64,000 nucleotides of DNA from Leptofilum sp965223285 (GTDB lineage Bacteria > Chloroflexota > Anaerolineae > Promineifilales > Promineifilaceae), in assembly GCF_965223285.1 (NCBI RefSeq), contig NZ_OZ244997.1, positions 4,526,001 through 4,590,000 on the forward strand, read 5' to 3'. Positions 61,296 to 64,000 of this stretch are shown here, piece by piece. Made by a program: the position numbers and the translations under genes. Under the pieces are notes generated by a model. That model had not been told where the DNA came from and made no database searches. It was given only the letters and a program-made list of their open reading frames with translations. Positions within the stretch are counted from its first letter, which is position 1; each line of letters begins with the position of its first letter.

Positions 61296-62630
61296 CTAAC
61301 GAAGGCTAGTGCCGGGTGCGGGGATAATTTTGCCGGGATTGAGAATGCCGTGCGGGTCTAAGGTTTGTTTGAGCTGGTTCATGACGTTTACGGCCGTTCC
61401 CCCATGTTCCCGCACCATAAACTTCGCCTTGCCGATGCCCACGCCGTGTTCGCCAGTGGCCGTGCCGCCGAGTTCAATGGCGCGCAAAACCACTTTATTG
61501 TTGGCTAGATTGGCCTGCTGGCGGGTATTCTCATCTGCGTAGGGAATGGCGATGTGTAAATTGCCGTCCCCAGCATGGCCCACCAGCAGCTCTGGCAGAT
61601 GGTGCGCTTGCAGCGTTTGCCGGGCGAATCGGACCAGTGCCGGAAATTGGCTGATCGGCACAGCGACGTCGGCAAGCTGCCAGCGATGACCCACAAAAAC
61701 GCGCCGCAGCGTCTCGAACATATGGTGGCGCGTCTGCCACATCTTTTGCCGCTCGGTTGTGTCTGTGGTGGCGGCAAAGCGGCGTGCTTCCATAAGTAAG
61801 GTGGGATTTTCGCCCCAATCTACTCCTTCTTCCCGGCTTAGAAGGCCAGACGTGGCGGCATCAATAAATTCCAGAGCGGCGATGTCTAGCCCAGAAGCAC
61901 GCAACTCTACCACAGCGGCAACGGCCGTCTCCACATCGGCAAAGGTAGCGACGGCACTACTCATAATGGCTGGCACAGGAGCCAATTGCAGCGTGGCCTC
62001 GGTGATGACCCCTAACGTACCCTCGCTGCCCACAAAGAGATGCAGCAAATCGTACCCGGCAGATTGCTTAACGGAGCGCGACCCCACTTTGAGGATACGG
62101 CCGTCTGCCAGCACCACCTCCATCGCCAAAACGTTGTCTTTGGTGGCCCCGTACTTCACCGTGCGGCTGCCCGCCGCGTTGTTGGCCAACATGCCACCAA
62201 TTGAGGCGTTAGCACCCGGATCGGGGGCAAAAAAGAGGCCGTCGGGCCCTAATTGCTGGTTTAAATCCTTATAGCCGAGGCCGGGCTGCACCGTCACCTG
62301 AAAATCATCGGCGTACAGCGTTACGATTTTGTTCATCCGCACCAGCGAGAGGGTGATGCCACCAAACAGTGGGATGGGATTGCCTTCCAGCGAAGAACCA
62401 GCACCCCACGGCGTGACGGGAATACGATGGGTGTGCGCCACACGCAGCACATCAGCTACCTGTTTGCTGTTCGTAGGCCAGATAACCACCTCGCTAAGAT
62501 GAGCTCGATGCTGAGACATATCCTGGGCGTGCTGCTGGCGGTCTGCCAATGTGATTGAAAGTTGGTCAGGGGTGAGGACGGCCGTTAATTCCGCCAAAAT
62601 CGCCTCTGAAACCGGATTGAATTGGGTCAT
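61296..62630 (-). CDS. FAD-linked oxidase, GlcD/lactate dehydrogenase type
   Basis: A 444-residue flavoprotein with a PCMH-type FAD-binding half (VIWPTNSKQVADVLRVAHTH, VTPWGAGSSLEGNPIPLFGG, GANASIGGMLANNAAGSRTV, LLHLFVGSEGTLGVITEATL). A C-terminal oxidase half has LLVGHAGDGNLHIAIPY and GTATGEHGVGIGKAKFMVRE. It oxidises a 2-hydroxy acid such as glycolate or D-lactate. ATG 62630 gives MTQFNPVSEAI, as in relatives. No GlcE or GlcF partner lies in the window. It points away from the IS. Confidence 0.93.
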   Translation of the reverse strand: MTQFNPVSEAILAELTAVLTPDQLSITLADRQQHAQDMSQHRAHLSEVVIWPTNSKQVADVLRVAHTHRIPVTPWGAGSSLEGNPIPLFGGITLSLVRMNKIVTLYADDFQVTVQPGLGYKDLNQQLGPDGLFFAPDPGANASIGGMLANNAAGSRTVKYGATKDNVLAMEVVLADGRILKVGSRSVKQSAGYDLLHLFVGSEGTLGVITEATLQLAPVPAIMSSAVATFADVETAVAAVVELRASGLDIAALEFIDAATSGLLSREEGVDWGENPTLLMEARRFAATTDTTERQKMWQTRHHMFETLRRVFVGHRWQLADVAVPISQFPALVRFARQTLQAHHLPELLVGHAGDGNLHIAIPYADENTRQQANLANNKVVLRAIELGGTATGEHGVGIGKAKFMVREHGGTAVNVMNQLKQTLDPHGILNPGKIIPAPGTSLR

Positions 62631-62816
62631 GTTTCTCCAAGTTGGAGGGTCTGCAATTTGCAGCTTTAGGATAAACTTACTGGAAAAGGCAGAAACCAAC
62701 AAAAATTGCTAAACTTGGGCAAAAGTGCCCATTCACAAACAAAATATGGAATTGGCGAATGGGCTACTAAGTGCTTTGTAAACAAAGTATATTTAGAAAT
62801 ATAAGGCGTTAACAAA

Positions 62817-63446
62817 TTACTGAACGTTAACAATTGGATAAAGTCGCTTCAGTTTAATGCGAGCATCAGTGCAAGTAAATTGCCAATCAACACCCACTTG
62901 GCGTTTATTGCGTTGTGTTTCCCAAGCTGCTACTTGGTTGCGAACTTCGTCAATATCCACCTTCCGTCGCTTCAATGCCTGACGACGTAAAACAGATAAT
63001 TCACATTCAGCAATATTGAGCCAACTGCCATGCTCTGGTGTGTAATGCCATTCAAGTTTGTCCGCAATCCGGCGTGCTTCTGCTGGTTCATACCGTTCAT
63101 ATAAAGAAGCGATATGGTGAATGTTCAAGTTATCCACAACCAAGACAATCGTCTCTGCATCAGGATAAACCTCGTCGACTAATGATTTCAACACCTGTGC
63201 AAATTCAATCTTGCGGCGTTGTGGATAAATCCATGTTTTGCGAAATCCGGCTAATGGTTCGACGGCCAGAAAAAGGGAACACTTCCCATGTCGTTGGTAC
63301 TCATAGTCTTCTCGAACGGGTTGTCCTGGTTGCAGCGGAATTTCACCTCTTGGTGTTGACCGCAACGCTTTTTGAATTTCATCCAGGCAAACCATCGGCC
63401 GTTTCGGGTCGTAGGGTCGTTCATAAACGGAGAGGACATCTTCCAT
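62817..63446 (-). CDS. IS630 transposase, catalytic DDE part (frame B)
   Basis: A 209-residue DDE domain. The first Asp is in RPMVCLDEIQKAL, the second in ETIVLVVDNLNIHH and the Glu in HGSWLNIAECELSVL. The order and spacing fit IS630/Tc1-type transposases. The frame is open upstream to 63515, reading NELKPWQVKSWCLPKPGARF before the first ATG at 63446. It is therefore most likely made as a fusion with the HTH part by -1 frameshifting on the A8 tract at 63514-63521, not from its own start. Confidence 0.9.
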   Translation of the reverse strand: MEDVLSVYERPYDPKRPMVCLDEIQKALRSTPRGEIPLQPGQPVREDYEYQRHGKCSLFLAVEPLAGFRKTWIYPQRRKIEFAQVLKSLVDEVYPDAETIVLVVDNLNIHHIASLYERYEPAEARRIADKLEWHYTPEHGSWLNIAECELSVLRRQALKRRKVDIDEVRNQVAAWETQRNKRQVGVDWQFTCTDARIKLKRLYPIVNVQ

Positions 63447-63490
63447 TTTGGCGACAAAGCGTGCCCCAGGTTTGGGCAGACACCACGATT

Positions 63491-63943
63491 TTACTTGCCA
63501 AGGCTTGAGTTCATTTTTTTTAGCTTATTTCCTATGGCGGTGTGACTAATCTCATCAACCACCTCTAGTTTTACCAGCCCATCAGCCAATAATCTCAGTG
63601 TCCACCGGTCATACCCCTCTGGTGGTTCGCTGCATGTCAAGGCAATCAGTTGTGCTTCTACATCTCCAGTCATTTTTGTCACCGGCCGCCCTGATCGTGG
63701 TTGGTCGTACAACGCTCTGTCCACACCACTTTCAAAGTAACGTCGTTTGATTTGGCTGACAGTAACATTGGATAGCATGGTTGCTTCTGCGACTTGAGCC
63801 AAGGTTCTCTTCTCCCCTTCGCTGCGGTTGAGTAGAAGCAACACCCTTGCCCGACTGATCACCCTTGCTTTGTGTTCACCCGACTTTATCAATTGTTCAA
63901 GTTCAGTTTTTTCATTTTGTGGAAGTTTTATATGTTTTGCCAT
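63491..63943 (-). CDS. IS630 transposase, DNA-binding part (frame A)
   Basis: A 150-residue protein with helix-turn-helix motifs (RTLAQVAEATMLSNVTVSQI and YDRWTLRLLADGLVKLEVVD), a homeodomain-like pair that binds the terminal repeats. It starts MAKHIKLPQNEKTELEQLIK, typical for the family. The frame ends eleven codons after ...IGNKLKK. The sequence there is CT-AAAAAAAA-TG, an A_AAA_AAA slippery heptamer. A -1 shift joins it to frame B without loss of residues. Confidence 0.9.
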   Translation of the reverse strand: MAKHIKLPQNEKTELEQLIKSGEHKARVISRARVLLLLNRSEGEKRTLAQVAEATMLSNVTVSQIKRRYFESGVDRALYDQPRSGRPVTKMTGDVEAQLIALTCSEPPEGYDRWTLRLLADGLVKLEVVDEISHTAIGNKLKKMNSSLGK

Positions 63944-64000
63944 TCCACAAGTTTATTCGATAACTATGTTTACTAACAAATTTGCTTTACAGAGCACTAA

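Larger units (their letters stand above)
62770..63997 (-). mobile_element. IS630-family insertion sequence, apparently complete
   Basis: Both ends share a terminal inverted repeat. The left is AGTGCTTTGTAAACAAAG from 62770. The right, on the minus strand, is AGTGCTCTGTAAAGCAAA ending at 63998. Flanking TA(A) at 62768-62770 and 63998-64000 fits the TA target-site duplication of IS630-type elements. It encodes a transposase in two overlapping frames. It carries no ACGGCCGT palindrome, consistent with being a newcomer. Confidence 0.85.

Noticed and set aside
62817..63943. Transposase broken by a frameshift mutation
   Set aside because: The break is exactly at an A8 slippery tract. Both frames are intact on either side and both ends of the element are present, so programmed frameshifting is more likely.

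Overview
The window looks like chromosomal DNA of a free-living, probably uncultured member of the Chloroflexota. This is inference. It rests on lipoproteins whose mature N-terminus runs into EVTRVVTETV-type repeats, Thr/Pro-rich stalks on secreted proteins, very large Ser/Thr-kinase/histidine-kinase hybrids, and the overall gene repertoire. There is no rRNA, CRISPR array or phage region. One tRNA gene (Lys, UUU) and one complete IS630-type insertion sequence at the right edge are present. Two base-level habits mark the whole window. The palindrome ACGGCCGT (often AACGGCCGTT) recurs inside almost every gene. Many short intergenic gaps are filled by imperfect self-complementary repeats of several families.

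Layout. 0-8 kb: a truncated cytosolic deoC at the left edge, a membrane-anchored coiled-coil protein, a detached BMC pentamer gene, two small membrane proteins, a CHAT-protease protein, a gene remnant, and a YdeI/GNAT pair. 7.8-17.2 kb: a minus-strand bacterial microcompartment (BMC) operon. Read 5' to 3' it is lepB, rpiB, deoC, a zinc-ribbon protein, a tandem BMC-fold protein, BMC-H, BMC-P, a nucleotidyltransferase, a CoA-acylating aldehyde dehydrogenase, an unknown protein, a REC-ParA/MinD-like ATPase, BMC-T and BMC-P. 17.4-31.4 kb: tRNA-Lys, a MoeA/binding-protein fusion, a HEPN-MNT pair, a PHP phosphoesterase, a giant cadherin/Ig-like surface protein, CtaG, an rRNA methylase, a phosphoesterase, malate dehydrogenase and methylmalonyl-CoA epimerase. 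31.4-38.9 kb: two candidate structured RNAs, two lipoproteins (one with a VWA domain), a 5'-nucleotidase, a fatty acid desaturase, a RelE/HigA-like toxin-antitoxin pair and a lipoprotein. 38.9-49.5 kb: a homoprotocatechuate (4-hydroxyphenylacetate) meta-cleavage cluster, hpaD-hpaE-hpaG, with two paralogous P-loop proteins, an unknown helical protein, a ThDP enzyme, an AraC regulator and hisC. 49.6-57.3 kb: a four-gene signalling operon. 57.5-62.6 kb: a secreted ExeM-type nuclease and a GlcD-type oxidase. 62.8-64 kb: the IS630 element.

How the genes fit together. The BMC operon belongs by gene content to the 'sugar phosphate utilising' class of BMC loci. Deoxyribose-5-phosphate aldolase would release acetaldehyde, a CoA-acylating aldehyde dehydrogenase would convert it to acetyl-CoA, and an RpiB-family isomerase would handle the pentose phosphate. 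All three enzymes carry an amphipathic N-terminal helix of the cargo-targeting type. The second, unextended deoC at the left edge lacks it. Operon members not normally expected are a signal peptidase at the head, a nucleotidyltransferase, a zinc-ribbon protein and a response-regulator/ParA-type ATPase that could position the compartments. Alcohol dehydrogenase, phosphotransacylase and sugar kinase are not in the window.
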